From assembly GCF_029893085.1 (NCBI RefSeq), contig NZ_JARXWI010000008.1, forward strand, positions 62,001-126,000: DNA of 64,000 nucleotides, given 5' to 3'. The position numbers and the translations under genes are program-made. The notes beneath the pieces were generated by a model. It saw only the letters and a list, made by a program, of their open reading frames with translations, was not told the DNA's origin and ran no database searches. Below, piece by piece: positions 10,386-18,129 of this stretch; the stretch's first letter is position 1, and each line of letters begins with the position of its first letter. This stretch comes from Parabacteroides sp. PFB2-10 (lineage in GTDB: Bacteria > Bacteroidota > Bacteroidia > Bacteroidales > Tannerellaceae).

Positions 10386-11234
10386 TTAGATTTTGTCGGC
10401 ATCGTCCATTCTCTTATTCAGGAATTTAATCAGCTTGTCGAGGAAGATTGTACGGCTGCCAACCCGTTCACGCATTTCAATGAATGCATGATAATAATCT
10501 CCTAAATCTATGTTGAATGCAAATTCGATGTATTCAACAAGATCTTTTATACTTATATTCCCATTGTTAAAACATTCAGCTTCAATCCAAGCATAAATTT
10601 GCTCTACAAGTTCGGTTTTCTTCCCTGTCCATGTAATTTTCACTTTGGGAGCAAAAGGTTCATGCAAGGAGCCGTTCAATTCTGACTCCAATTCTGAAAG
10701 TTTAGAATTAATATATACAGCTAACATTTCATTTGCCAGAATCTCAGTCACTTTGGAATCATAGTATGTTGAAAAATTTGTATCCTTTTCAATATAAAAG
10801 CAGTCGAAAATTTGTTCAATATCCGGCTTTTTCCGAAGAAAATAGAACTGATCCAGATGAGTGCTTCCCGAACGGTAATACCCGTAAAAGTCTGGGTTCA
10901 TATCAAAAAAATATTTAATCTGGTCCAGAGTTCTTTTTAAATACATTTTCTTGTCGTCGATACTTCCGGTAGGCATCTTCATTTCAATGCAGTAAACCTT
11001 GCTGTAATAGGTTAGTTTACTGAATAAATGTGGTTTTATATTTTTAAAAAAAAGAATCTCTTCTGTATCATCCTTAAAAGGATAATTGGTGATAAAAAAC
11101 TTCAATTCTTCAAATCCCTTTTCCAGTTGGGGAATAATGAGTTTTGACTTTTGCAGCATACTGCATTCCATTTTTTCTACATCTTGGATGTTCTGAAGAA
11201 TACTGTTCTTCAGCGTTGAAACATATTTGTCCAT
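10386..11234 (-). CDS. rteC: RteC family excision/transfer regulator
   Basis: A 282-aa protein matching RteC along its length. The C-terminal signature is recognisable: KITWTGKKTELVEQIYAW, then NNGNISIKDLVEYIEFAFNIDLGDYYHAFIEMRER split around a short linker, and a tail FLDKLIKFLNKRMDD. In CTnDOT, RteC is the DNA-binding activator of the excision operon that acts downstream of the RteA/RteB two-component pair. RteA/RteB are not in this window. It is read towards the excisionase-like gene, which fits direct control of it. Confidence 0.9.
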   Translation of the reverse strand: MDKYVSTLKNSILQNIQDVEKMECSMLQKSKLIIPQLEKGFEELKFFITNYPFKDDTEEILFFKNIKPHLFSKLTYYSKVYCIEMKMPTGSIDDKKMYLKRTLDQIKYFFDMNPDFYGYYRSGSTHLDQFYFLRKKPDIEQIFDCFYIEKDTNFSTYYDSKVTEILANEMLAVYINSKLSELESELNGSLHEPFAPKVKITWTGKKTELVEQIYAWIEAECFNNGNISIKDLVEYIEFAFNIDLGDYYHAFIEMRERVGSRTIFLDKLIKFLNKRMDDADKI

Positions 11235-11360
11235 AATCTCATGTTTTTAATTATTACTAAAATGACAAAAACATGATAAACTATACGCCAACTATCGCTG
11301 CTTGTCAAACACACTACCCCGGGTGACAGAGACAATAAAAACATATCTGTATCTTTACAG

Positions 11361-11831
11361 TCATTCCTGAAGCAATGACTGCCATGAAAAATAAACTGGT
11401 CTGTAACATAAGTGCATTTGAAAATACCGGGTTATTTTTAACAAAAGACTTGTAGGCGTTTGATGGCTCCAAAAGCTCACATAGCGTCCTATATAAGCTT
11501 CAATGCCATTTTTGTATTTACCAGTCTTTGATTTTTTTGCTATTTTTATTCGAAAATAAGTATCATTCACTATGACATTTGCTCTCAATTTCATTTCAAA
11601 ATGATAGAGTATAGGGTTATTATGCTCAAAACAGTAGTCTGTAAAAGAATGAAGATTATTTTTGGAGGCATTTAAAATATTAATTGCAGCAGCTTCTGTT
11701 TTTTCTGTACAAACAATTTTCTCTAATCCACGTTTTCCAGCATTATAATTGATGAGACTTCTCGGAACATAAGCCACCTCCTTCGATAAATAATCTCGAT
11801 CTAGTTTTATTTTACATATTTTACAGCTCAT
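11361..11831 (-). CDS. hypothetical protein with N-terminal CxxC
   Basis: A 156-aa protein with no family I recognise. I start at the ATG at 11831, giving an N-terminus MSCKICKIKL that could bind metal through Cys3 and Cys6; the longer frame from 11915 would begin inside the upstream palindrome region and is less likely. Middle segments are basic and mixed; the C-terminus (FSWQSLLQE) looks irregular, so the gene may be truncated. A minus-strand TATATTTG box lies about 25-35 bp upstream (11867-11874). It marks the switch from ICE core to cargo. Confidence 0.4.
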   Translation of the reverse strand: MSCKICKIKLDRDYLSKEVAYVPRSLINYNAGKRGLEKIVCTEKTEAAAINILNASKNNLHSFTDYCFEHNNPILYHFEMKLRANVIVNDTYFRIKIAKKSKTGKYKNGIEAYIGRYVSFWSHQTPTSLLLKITRYFQMHLCYRPVYFSWQSLLQE

Positions 11832-11885
11832 TATTATTGTGTTTTTTTGGATTATATTAACAAATATACATTGGTGGTTTGTTAC

Positions 11886-11933
11886 AAAAACTATCCGAAA
11901 GGATAGTTTTTGCAATACTCAATAAAACTATCC
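11886..11933. promoter_or_regulatory. three AACTATCC motifs, two forming a palindrome
   Basis: AAAAACTATCC-gaaa-GGATAGTTTTT (11886-11911) is a perfect 11-bp inverted repeat, and AAAACTATCC recurs as a third half-site at 11924-11933. It sits just upstream of the -7 box of the 11361-11831 gene and 67 bp downstream of the LuxR-type gene, so it may be an operator for that regulator or a weak terminator. Confidence 0.45.
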
Positions 11934-11999
11934 TAAAGTTTGGTGTAAAATAATAACCGAGATAGATACGTTTTAAGCCAAATAAGAAAAGGATAAAGC

Positions 12000-12749
12000 T
12001 TATAATAGCCAGTGATTATTAGCGAATATAATCGCTTCCGTAATGTTTTTAACCTTGATTTTCTCGAATAACTTTCGCTTATGAAATTTCACTGTGCTAA
12101 TATCAATAAATATTTTATTGGCTATTTTATCATTTGTATATCCTTCTGCCGACAACAGTAATATTTGTCTTTCGCGTTCTGACAGTGTGATTATCTCATC
12201 GTCATACCAGCGCTTTGTTACAAATGAGTAACGGAAGTGATGTAGGTTGTTATCTGTCCTTATGAAAACATTGCCAGGTTCTTCATATGGAGAAAGATTT
12301 ACTATACATAAAGCTAACCACATATCTCCTGACTCTGTCAGTAATATTGGGGTTACTTTCTGGTTAATCATTAATTGTTGCAGATCTGGTTGTATGAGTC
12401 TGAAATCGTAGGATATAATAAAACTATTTCGGGAGTCTATGGGTAAGTCGAAAAAAAAATCAAAACCTTTTTGGTTTATTTCTAATAACATTTTCAGATC
12501 TTCTTCTGGCAATACTTCTTCGTAGAAATAATATCCTTTTCCCTTAACCTCTTCCGAAGTACGGCCACATAGAAACAATGGATTGGATGAAACATATGCA
12601 AAGTTTCTCTTATGAAAATCAATCACATAAAAACTTTGTCCGGTTGCACGGGTTATAGCATTAAGCATCTTTTCATTATAAATTAATGCTTCGGGAGTTG
12701 TCTCAGCCTCAACTATTGAAATATTTTTGAAAAATTGGTCAATAGTCAT
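12000..12749 (-). CDS. PAS-LuxR type transcriptional regulator
   Basis: A 249-aa protein. Residues about 25-110 resemble a PAS sensor (ATGQSFYVIDFHKRNFAYVS). The C-terminal 65 residues are a clear LuxR/GerE helix-turn-helix: LSERERQILLLSAEGYTNDK, then IANKIFIDISTVKFHKRKLF. No receiver domain or membrane segment is present, so the signal is probably cytosolic. Stand-alone PAS-LuxR regulators of this size are common beside Bacteroidales secretion or peptide loci. It lies at the downstream end of the GG-peptide cluster, separated from it by a terminator, so the link is by position only. Confidence 0.8.
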   Translation of the reverse strand: MTIDQFFKNISIVEAETTPEALIYNEKMLNAITRATGQSFYVIDFHKRNFAYVSSNPLFLCGRTSEEVKGKGYYFYEEVLPEEDLKMLLEINQKGFDFFFDLPIDSRNSFIISYDFRLIQPDLQQLMINQKVTPILLTESGDMWLALCIVNLSPYEEPGNVFIRTDNNLHHFRYSFVTKRWYDDEIITLSERERQILLLSAEGYTNDKIANKIFIDISTVKFHKRKLFEKIKVKNITEAIIFANNHWLL

Positions 12750-12924
12750 AATAGGCTAAAAAGATATATTTCATTATATACAATTAAACATTCACCCATT
12801 TTGTGTTTTTTTAGCACAATATCAATATCATTAAATTCAAGCAATAATGAACATGAAACATCCTTGCTAATGTAATTTTATACGATTTGAAATATCGACA
12901 TTTTTTATCATGAACAAAAAAAAC

Positions 12925-13019
12925 GACCTGACAATATTTTAGATATTACTGATTGTTTAAATTTGTGTTATTTGTGTAAATCAAACAAAACAACCTATGA
13001 TATCTTAGTCTGTCAGGTC
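12925..13019 (-). terminator. terminator of the peptide/M16 transcript
   Basis: Read on the minus strand, GACCTGACA (13011-13019) pairs with TGTCAGGTC (12925-12933), followed by G and a run of eight T. The 77-base interval can itself pair weakly (GATATC / GATAT). It stands immediately after the 13030-13371 stop codon. Confidence 0.55.
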
Positions 13020-13029
13020 ACTTTATCAG

Positions 13030-13371
13030 CTAGCTTTTATCATATTTTTCAACATTACACTCTGCTTTTAGCAGTATTTTTCTTTCTGTTGATTCGAACT
13101 TAATCGTACACCGATATTGGCTATTCTTCTTAAAATACTCTTTGACATAATAGAAGGATTTATCTTCAAGTTCTTTTTTTAGTCTATTATTGATAGAATT
13201 TTCAAAATCATATAATCTAAAGAAAGTTTGAAGTATATCTATTGTGTCTTTTTGGCTGTACCCTTCTATACATCTTAGTGCTTCATAGCAAGTGCCACTC
13301 TTTATTAATGCCTGTGAATAAACACCGTAAGGCATCAACATTAATAAAAACACTACAAGTACAGATCTCAT
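13030..13371 (-). CDS. small secreted protein downstream of precursor D
   Basis: A 113-aa protein with a standard signal peptide (MRSVLVVFLLMLMPYGVYSQ, cut expected after about residue 19-20). The mature part is charged and helical, with Cys at 28, 34, 95 and 107. No family recognised. It begins 3 bp after the stop codon of precursor D, so the two are surely co-transcribed. A partner, immunity or accessory role for peptide D is a reasonable guess from position; nothing in the sequence proves it. Confidence 0.6.
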   Translation of the reverse strand: MRSVLVVFLLMLMPYGVYSQALIKSGTCYEALRCIEGYSQKDTIDILQTFFRLYDFENSINNRLKKELEDKSFYYVKEYFKKNSQYRCTIKFESTERKILLKAECNVEKYDKS

Positions 13372-13374
13372 TTA

Positions 13375-13530
13375 TCAACAGATGTAAACTTCGCTTAAGA
13401 TGTAGAATCCATCTGAATCTGCCATGTAATACACATCGCCCAATCCATCACGATATACACCGTGCCATGCACCACCATTTGCTTCTAGTTGCTCACTTAG
13501 AGTCAACTCCTGAAATTTTTCTTTTGTCAT
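13375..13530 (-). CDS. double-glycine peptide precursor D (51 aa)
   Basis: A short gene with a GG leader: MTKEKFQELTLSEQLEANGG, 20 residues, then a 31-residue core that starts AWHGVYRDGLGDVYYM and ends in EVYIC. The leader has the usual polar/Leu pattern recognised by C39 peptidases. The core is rich in Tyr, Asp and Gly with a single, C-terminal Cys. The ATG at 13530 is followed without interruption to the stop at 13375, 3 bp before the next gene. It fits the Bacteroidales GG natural-product-precursor type. The core shows no similarity I recognise to known bacteriocins. Confidence 0.75.
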   Translation of the reverse strand: MTKEKFQELTLSEQLEANGGAWHGVYRDGLGDVYYMADSDGFYILSEVYIC

Positions 13531-13646
13531 AATGTAACAATTTTAATTAATTAATAATATGTTGAATAAAACTGATTCACACGGTAAGCGATTTCATTAT
13601 TGATCGTCCGTTCGCCGTGATGTATCTTCTTGCTATTGCTGGAAAT

Positions 13647-16409
13647 CTATCTCCCCTTCATGATAATTTCTATCAAGTTATCTTTTGTTAATTTCGAAAG
13701 AGCAGATTTGATATCCTCTTTGTTGACAGATTTAAGTAAATCTATATAACCATTTACACTATTTACACCGGTAATATAATAGGCTGCGATAGAAGATCGC
13801 CAGTACTCATTACTTTTCATATCACTTAAATGACTGTTGTAAAGTGTATTAATAGACCTATTAAGTTCCTCTATAGTCGGGCCGTTCAATACAATATGAT
13901 CTATTATTGACTTAATTAGATTGTTTAAATACTCTTCTTTTCCCAATTCAGTAGGGAAAGAGATTTGTAATGTCGTTTGTCCTTTTGGGTATTCACTGAT
14001 CCCTCCTGATACATTTATAGCATAAGTGCCTCCCTCTTGTTCACGAAGCGTATTTATAAGATGGTTTTTCAAAATATCGACTAAAACTGCAATTATGACA
14101 CGATTATGTAAATTTAACTCCATTTTTGTTGAAAACATATTTAATATTACTGCTTGAGGATTTTCCAAGCTAAGGTCAATGATTTTTTTTAAGCGTCCTG
14201 TTTGAATTGATACATCTACATCCGCAATGCTCTCTTTTTTTGATAAACTTGGAAGAGACGCTATGTATCTCTCTATTAAATGCCTACATTTATCTGGGTT
14301 TATATTACCAACAAAAATGAAGGTAAAGTCACTTGCGTCTGCATATTTATGTTCTCTCCATTCAAATATTTCTTGATAATCAATAGTTGATAATTCTTCT
14401 AAGGTAATAGGATGCATACGTTGTGAGTTTGCATATAATATATGTTTTACAGCTTTGTTGTATAAAAATTGTGGGCTCTCATTCTGAAGTATTTTTTCAT
14501 TTTTTTCTATAAGTACAGAAAAAGCATTGTGATCCATTCTGGGTGAAGTAAATTGCAAATATACAAGTTGTAGCAATTCTTCAAGATGTTCTATTGGTGT
14601 TGAGCCTTTTAAACCCTCCGATATTAGATTTATAGTAGGTTCTAACACTATATTTTTCCCCACAAGCTTTTTTTGCAGTTCTGTTCTACTGTAATTACCC
14701 ACCCCTCCTAGTGCAATTGCCTCTTCATATAGTTTAATATTCCCAATCTTATTTTCGGGGAATAATGATGTACCACCTATACTAGTAGCGGAAAACATGA
14801 TCTCATTGTTCTTGAAATCAGTTTGCTTAATAACAACTGTAGCACCATTCGATAGTTTGAAGTTTGTTGTACCAAAAGCATTTTCTGAAGATTCACTAAC
14901 TATCTTTCCAGAAACCGGAATGGTTGTTAGTAGAGGCTCATTGTCCTCTACCTCTGTATATGGTTCAATTTCTGATTGTTCTAGCTCTGTAAACCATTCT
15001 AAAAGATCCTGTTTAGTCGGATTTTCAAAAGTTTCAGATGTAATAAGAGATAGAATTGCATTTTTCTCTGTAAATACTTCTTTAATATGTTCATTTAGTA
15101 CTTCAAGAGTTACCTGAGGCATTAACTCAGAAAGAAGTCGGCACTCAAGTGCTATTTGAGGAATATAATCTCCTACTAAAAAATGTCTTTTGTATTTTTC
15201 AGAATAAATAGAGCTTTCTGTTCTCATATTTTCATTAAGTGCATCTTTGTGCTTAGAGATGAGGGTGAGTTTGGCTCTTTCATACTCTGTATTTGTAAAA
15301 CCATATTTTATGATTCTCCATATCTCTATAAGTAGGCTTTTTATTGATTCGTTGATATTTTCATTTTCTATCATCGTGGAGATATTAAATGTTTCTATTT
15401 GACTGATCCCCAAGAAAGGCTCATGTGACACTGTTAAATTGTTTGACAAGCCATAGGATTTTGGCAATATTCCTTTTAACCTTTCATCTGTTATAATTCT
15501 AATAATATTAATTAAATATTTTTTCACAAACCAATCAACGGTACTCTTTTCTTCTTTTGTAAATGGTTTATCAAGAAAATCTAAACTAAAAATTGGAGTT
15601 GTTATTTCTTTATCATTAACAATAAATGGCTCTATAATTACATCATTCTCAAAACAAATTACAGGATACTCAATTGTCTCAAATGAAGAGGGAATATTTT
15701 TAAAAATGTTTATAATTTTATTTTCGATTTCATCAGGTTCTATGTCACCAACAATTATGATTGTGTGCATATCGGGGCGATACCATTTGTCATAGAATAA
15801 TTTCAACTCCTTCGATGTGAAATTCATAAATACATCTTCCTTACCGATGATAGTGCTTGAAAAATATTTCGAATGATTAACAACGCTATTTCTAAGAATG
15901 TTCAAAGTTCTAAATTGAGCATCTTCAATCATTCGTTTTTCTTCTTTTATAATGCCCTTTTCTTTTATAATAGCATCTTCGTCAAGGTTGAGGCCTGAAC
16001 ACCAATCATATGCCATGAGAATACAGTTATCTACCGCTCCCTCTACATCAACTGGAATGTTATTTAGAACATACTCTGTACTTTCAAGTCGTGTATGAGC
16101 GTTATACTCTACGCCAATATTATCTAGATATTCTCTTAATGAATAGTCAGGGTAGTTTTTGCTGCCATTGAAGGCCATATGTTCAAGAAAATGAGCCATT
16201 CCATCTTCGTGCTTTTCTTCGAGTACAGCACCAATTTTATTAACGAGCTGCAAGTTTAATTTCCCTTTCTGATAGGAATTGTGTTTAATATAGTATGTGA
16301 ATCCATTATCTAATTGTCCTATTCTCAGTTCTGGATCTGTGGGAATCACTTGAGCAAAGATGTTCATTGTGATAAAAATAAATAATATTACTAAACTCTT
16401 CCTATTCAT
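13647..16409 (-). CDS. M16 (insulinase family) zinc peptidase, secreted
   Basis: A 920-aa two-half M16 metallopeptidase of the PqqL/zinc-protease type. After a signal peptide (MNRKSLVILFIFITMNIFAQ), the inverted zinc motif HxxEH is H73-F-L-E76-H77 in MAHFLEHMAFNG; a further glutamate lies near residue 155 (KGIIKEEKR). The C-terminal half carries the substrate-binding, inactive M16 domain with the phrase LREQEGGTYAINVSGG. Periplasmic location is expected. It sits between peptide precursors C and D on the same strand, so it may trim or degrade the exported peptides; general protein turnover is the alternative. Confidence 0.9.
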   Translation of the reverse strand: MNRKSLVILFIFITMNIFAQVIPTDPELRIGQLDNGFTYYIKHNSYQKGKLNLQLVNKIGAVLEEKHEDGMAHFLEHMAFNGSKNYPDYSLREYLDNIGVEYNAHTRLESTEYVLNNIPVDVEGAVDNCILMAYDWCSGLNLDEDAIIKEKGIIKEEKRMIEDAQFRTLNILRNSVVNHSKYFSSTIIGKEDVFMNFTSKELKLFYDKWYRPDMHTIIIVGDIEPDEIENKIINIFKNIPSSFETIEYPVICFENDVIIEPFIVNDKEITTPIFSLDFLDKPFTKEEKSTVDWFVKKYLINIIRIITDERLKGILPKSYGLSNNLTVSHEPFLGISQIETFNISTMIENENINESIKSLLIEIWRIIKYGFTNTEYERAKLTLISKHKDALNENMRTESSIYSEKYKRHFLVGDYIPQIALECRLLSELMPQVTLEVLNEHIKEVFTEKNAILSLITSETFENPTKQDLLEWFTELEQSEIEPYTEVEDNEPLLTTIPVSGKIVSESSENAFGTTNFKLSNGATVVIKQTDFKNNEIMFSATSIGGTSLFPENKIGNIKLYEEAIALGGVGNYSRTELQKKLVGKNIVLEPTINLISEGLKGSTPIEHLEELLQLVYLQFTSPRMDHNAFSVLIEKNEKILQNESPQFLYNKAVKHILYANSQRMHPITLEELSTIDYQEIFEWREHKYADASDFTFIFVGNINPDKCRHLIERYIASLPSLSKKESIADVDVSIQTGRLKKIIDLSLENPQAVILNMFSTKMELNLHNRVIIAVLVDILKNHLINTLREQEGGTYAINVSGGISEYPKGQTTLQISFPTELGKEEYLNNLIKSIIDHIVLNGPTIEELNRSINTLYNSHLSDMKSNEYWRSSIAAYYITGVNSVNGYIDLLKSVNKEDIKSALSKLTKDNLIEIIMKGR

Positions 16410-16518
16410 CTCATTGATATTTTTATATTAAATCTGCCACTATTACATTTATATAGTTTATATAATAAGTTTTATCCAGATTTGGTCCGAAGACCATACC
16501 TAGATAATACACATAAAC

Positions 16519-16656
16519 TTAGAATTTCCAAGTTAAACTCAATTCCGCACTCCATCCATCCTTCTGAGTGGCCTTCAAATTGAGCTTAATTTCAGCGCCA
16601 CCAATGATCTCTTCCATTTCTACGTTGTTCAGTTCTACTAAATTTTTCATTTTCAT
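16519..16656 (-). CDS. double-glycine peptide precursor C (43-45 aa)
   Basis: The leader reads MKNLVELNNVEMEEIIGG and the core of 25 residues runs from AEIKLNLKATQKDGW to LTWKF. Two in-frame ATGs (16656 and 16650) are possible; the upstream one adds MK. The core has no Cys, is basic and alternates hydrophobic and polar residues, so it could be a beta-strand or amphipathic peptide. It is the third of three consecutive GG precursors (A, B, C) ahead of the M16 gene. Called from the translated sequence; the function of the core is unknown. Confidence 0.75.
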   Translation of the reverse strand: MKMKNLVELNNVEMEEIIGGAEIKLNLKATQKDGWSAELSLTWKF

Positions 16657-16672
16657 ATTTTTTTATTTGTTG

Positions 16673-16700
16673 TCTACTCTATAAGCTTTTCGACTTCCGC
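16673..16700 (-). repeat. short repeat upstream of precursor C, copy 1
   Basis: On the minus strand it contains GCGGAAGTCGAAAAGCTT followed by AGAGTAGA. A near copy stands at 18077-18106 just before the lipoprotein gene (GCGGGTGTCGAAAAGCTT, then AGAGTAGA). Both lie 15-40 bp before a start codon. Confidence 0.45.
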
Positions 16701-16719
16701 TTTATTTATTAAAAAAAAA

Positions 16720-16872
16720 TTATATTCTATTCATAATGATTTTAAGGCCATCTACTCCAATGTCTCTACAACATACAATAAATGGATTATCATTAATGCT
16801 GTTGCCGCCAATTGTCGAATTAATCGCACCCTGATCAAGTGGAGTAAGTCCCATGTTTCTCAAATTTTCCAT
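16720..16872 (-). CDS. double-glycine peptide precursor B (50 aa)
   Basis: Leader MENLRNMGLTPLDQGAINS plus TIGG, then a 27-residue core starting NSINDNPFIVCCRDIGVDG. The core shares the motif PFI-x-CC-xxx-IG with precursor A, which is encoded 16 bp upstream. Adjacent cysteines make simple intramolecular disulfides unlikely and suggest modification or dimerisation. It follows A closely on the same strand and is surely co-transcribed. The leader resembles that of A (xxNFEQLGLARLD against xxNLRNMGLTPLD), so the two are tandem paralogs. Confidence 0.8.
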   Translation of the reverse strand: MENLRNMGLTPLDQGAINSTIGGNSINDNPFIVCCRDIGVDGLKIIMNRI

Positions 16873-16888
16873 TTTCCTTGTTTTTTAA

Positions 16889-17044
16889 TTACACAACGTC
16901 AATAGGGATTGTATCCATTCCTGGGCCGATACCCCAGTAGCAACAAATGAAAGGTGGCAATGTTATCACACTGATTCCGCCATTTACTTTACAAGCGTCC
17001 TCTATGTCAAGACGCGCTAATCCTAATTGTTCAAAATTTTTCAT
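16889..17044 (-). CDS. double-glycine peptide precursor A (51 aa)
   Basis: Leader MKNFEQLGLARLDIEDACK plus VNGG, then a 28-residue core ISVITLPPFICCYWGIGPGM ending in IPIDVV. The core is hydrophobic, with CC, several Gly/Pro and one Trp. The GG end of the leader is the expected C39 cleavage point. The motif PFICC...IG is shared with precursor B. The class matches the GG natural-product precursors described in Bacteroidales beside radical SAM or C39 exporters; this core is not one I recognise. Confidence 0.8.
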   Translation of the reverse strand: MKNFEQLGLARLDIEDACKVNGGISVITLPPFICCYWGIGPGMDTIPIDVV

Positions 17045-17142
17045 TTTTTTTGTTTTTTAAATTGTTAATAATAAAATGAATTGTATTTATATTTATTGAT
17101 ACTTCTGTCTGAGTAATATTTCATTAGTCGTATACTTTTATA

Positions 17143-17290
17143 CATAACCAACTGATATACAGTATTGGTTTTGTCGAATTACAAAACAGGCCTCACATCC
17201 TTTAGTACTACCATTGTATTTGCAACTGCTCTTTGGGTGAAATTTGACTTTATTTCAATACTTCTCTTTGTTATCCTTAGTAACTCATAT
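17143..17290 (-). repeat. diverged 150-bp repeat, copy 1
   Basis: About 148 bp closely resembling 29944-30092, in the same orientation, with scattered substitutions and small indels. Shared landmarks include CTACCATTGTATT and CTTTAG. On the minus strand both copies read VYELL-xx-TK followed by TMVVLK-like words interrupted by stops and shifts, so they are decayed ends of one former gene, perhaps a transposase. Confidence 0.6.
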
Positions 17291-17321
17291 ACTGAGACAC
17301 CGATACCTTCAACCATTATAT

Positions 17322-17474
17322 TTATTTTTGCCGCCAATGCAATCCCAATAATAATCCTGCTCCATTAAAAAATAAGCCAATGCCTAAATTAAAAAGAAAA
17401 GAATTGTCTATAAACAAACTTACAATGAGAGCTATTATTGATAGTATCATAATTATTATGCATAGCTTTTTCAT
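17322..17474 (-). CDS. 50-aa two-helix membrane protein, immunity candidate
   Basis: An unusually short gene: MKKLCIIIMILSIIALIVSL forms one membrane helix, a short FIDNSF turn follows, and LFNLGIGLFFNGAGLLLGL forms a second, ending HWRQK. Its ATG at 17474 overlaps the TGA of the lipoprotein gene (ATGA), a sign of translational coupling. Small two-helix proteins encoded directly after a bacteriocin gene are often immunity proteins; that role is inference here. The positive end suggests both termini face the cytosol. Confidence 0.7.
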   Translation of the reverse strand: MKKLCIIIMILSIIALIVSLFIDNSFLFNLGIGLFFNGAGLLLGLHWRQK

Positions 17475-18055
17475 AACCCATCACATACTGCTATCGCCAT
17501 TGCTGTATATGACATTCCAACTACAAAGCCTGCACCTGCAGACACCATTCCTGCAGCAGTAGACCAAATAGCTCCTACGAGTCCTATACTTAGTCCACAT
17601 CCCCATGCGGCAGCAGAAGCTTTTGTAAAAACAACATTTCCATAGACATCCGTTATTTGCATGAACTGATTTTCTATGTCAAAGATGCCACTCATTAATG
17701 GTTCCCCTAGTTCATTATATCCAGTGAATTCACATGCATAATCTGACAGGTACGAATCAACTTTAAAATGGAACTCATGCACAACATCGCCTTGCGACGA
17801 TAGTAGAAAAGCTACACTTTCATTATGATCCTCATCTACAAATATGTCAGCCACTACATTGGAGGCTTCAGAAGAACATCTATAGGCTTCGGAGTATAGG
17901 CCTGAGTCAAAACTTTTTGAAATTAATGGAGTGGAAATAGGCTCACTTTTAATGAGATTCAAATTATTCTTTTTAGAACTATCGCCTCTCTCTTCGTTTG
18001 AGCAAGATGAAATTAAAACTCCAATTGCTAAAATAAAAAATAAATACTTTTTCAT
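17471..18055 (-). CDS. lipoprotein with Gly/Ala-rich hydrophobic tail
   Basis: A 194-aa lipoprotein: signal MKKYLFFILAIGVLISSC with the lipid-bearing Cys at 18. Residues 55-147 are a polar domain. The last 47 residues are Gly/Ala-rich and hydrophobic with GxxxG spacing, from WGCGLSIGLVGAIW to AIAVCDGL, with Cys153 and Cys191 near either end. Such a tail looks like the mature part of class II or circular bacteriocins, fused to a carrier domain; no family match is recognised. It could instead be a membrane-inserting anchor. It is followed by the coupled 50-aa membrane protein. Confidence 0.6.
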   Translation of the reverse strand: MKKYLFFILAIGVLISSCSNEERGDSSKKNNLNLIKSEPISTPLISKSFDSGLYSEAYRCSSEASNVVADIFVDEDHNESVAFLLSSQGDVVHEFHFKVDSYLSDYACEFTGYNELGEPLMSGIFDIENQFMQITDVYGNVVFTKASAAAWGCGLSIGLVGAIWSTAAGMVSAGAGFVVGMSYTAMAIAVCDGL

Positions 18056-18076
18056 ATAAAATAAATTGTAATATTA

Positions 18077-18106
18077 TCTACTCTTTCAAAGCTTTTCGAC
18101 ACCCGC
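18077..18106 (-). repeat. short repeat upstream of the lipoprotein, copy 2
   Basis: Near copy of 16673-16700 (GTCGAAAAGCTT core and AGAGTAGA). It lies 22-51 bp before the lipoprotein start. Confidence 0.45.
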
Positions 18107-18129
18107 TTCCTGATTTTTAAGGCAACCGA

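Noticed and set aside
10065-10505. 146-codon plus-strand frame
   Set aside because: It runs through the nested hairpins and antisense into rteC; composition is unlike a protein.
17165-17368. 67-codon hydrophobic plus-strand frame
   Set aside because: It is antisense to the diverged repeat and the 50-aa membrane gene; the minus-strand reading is the better one because of the ATGA coupling.
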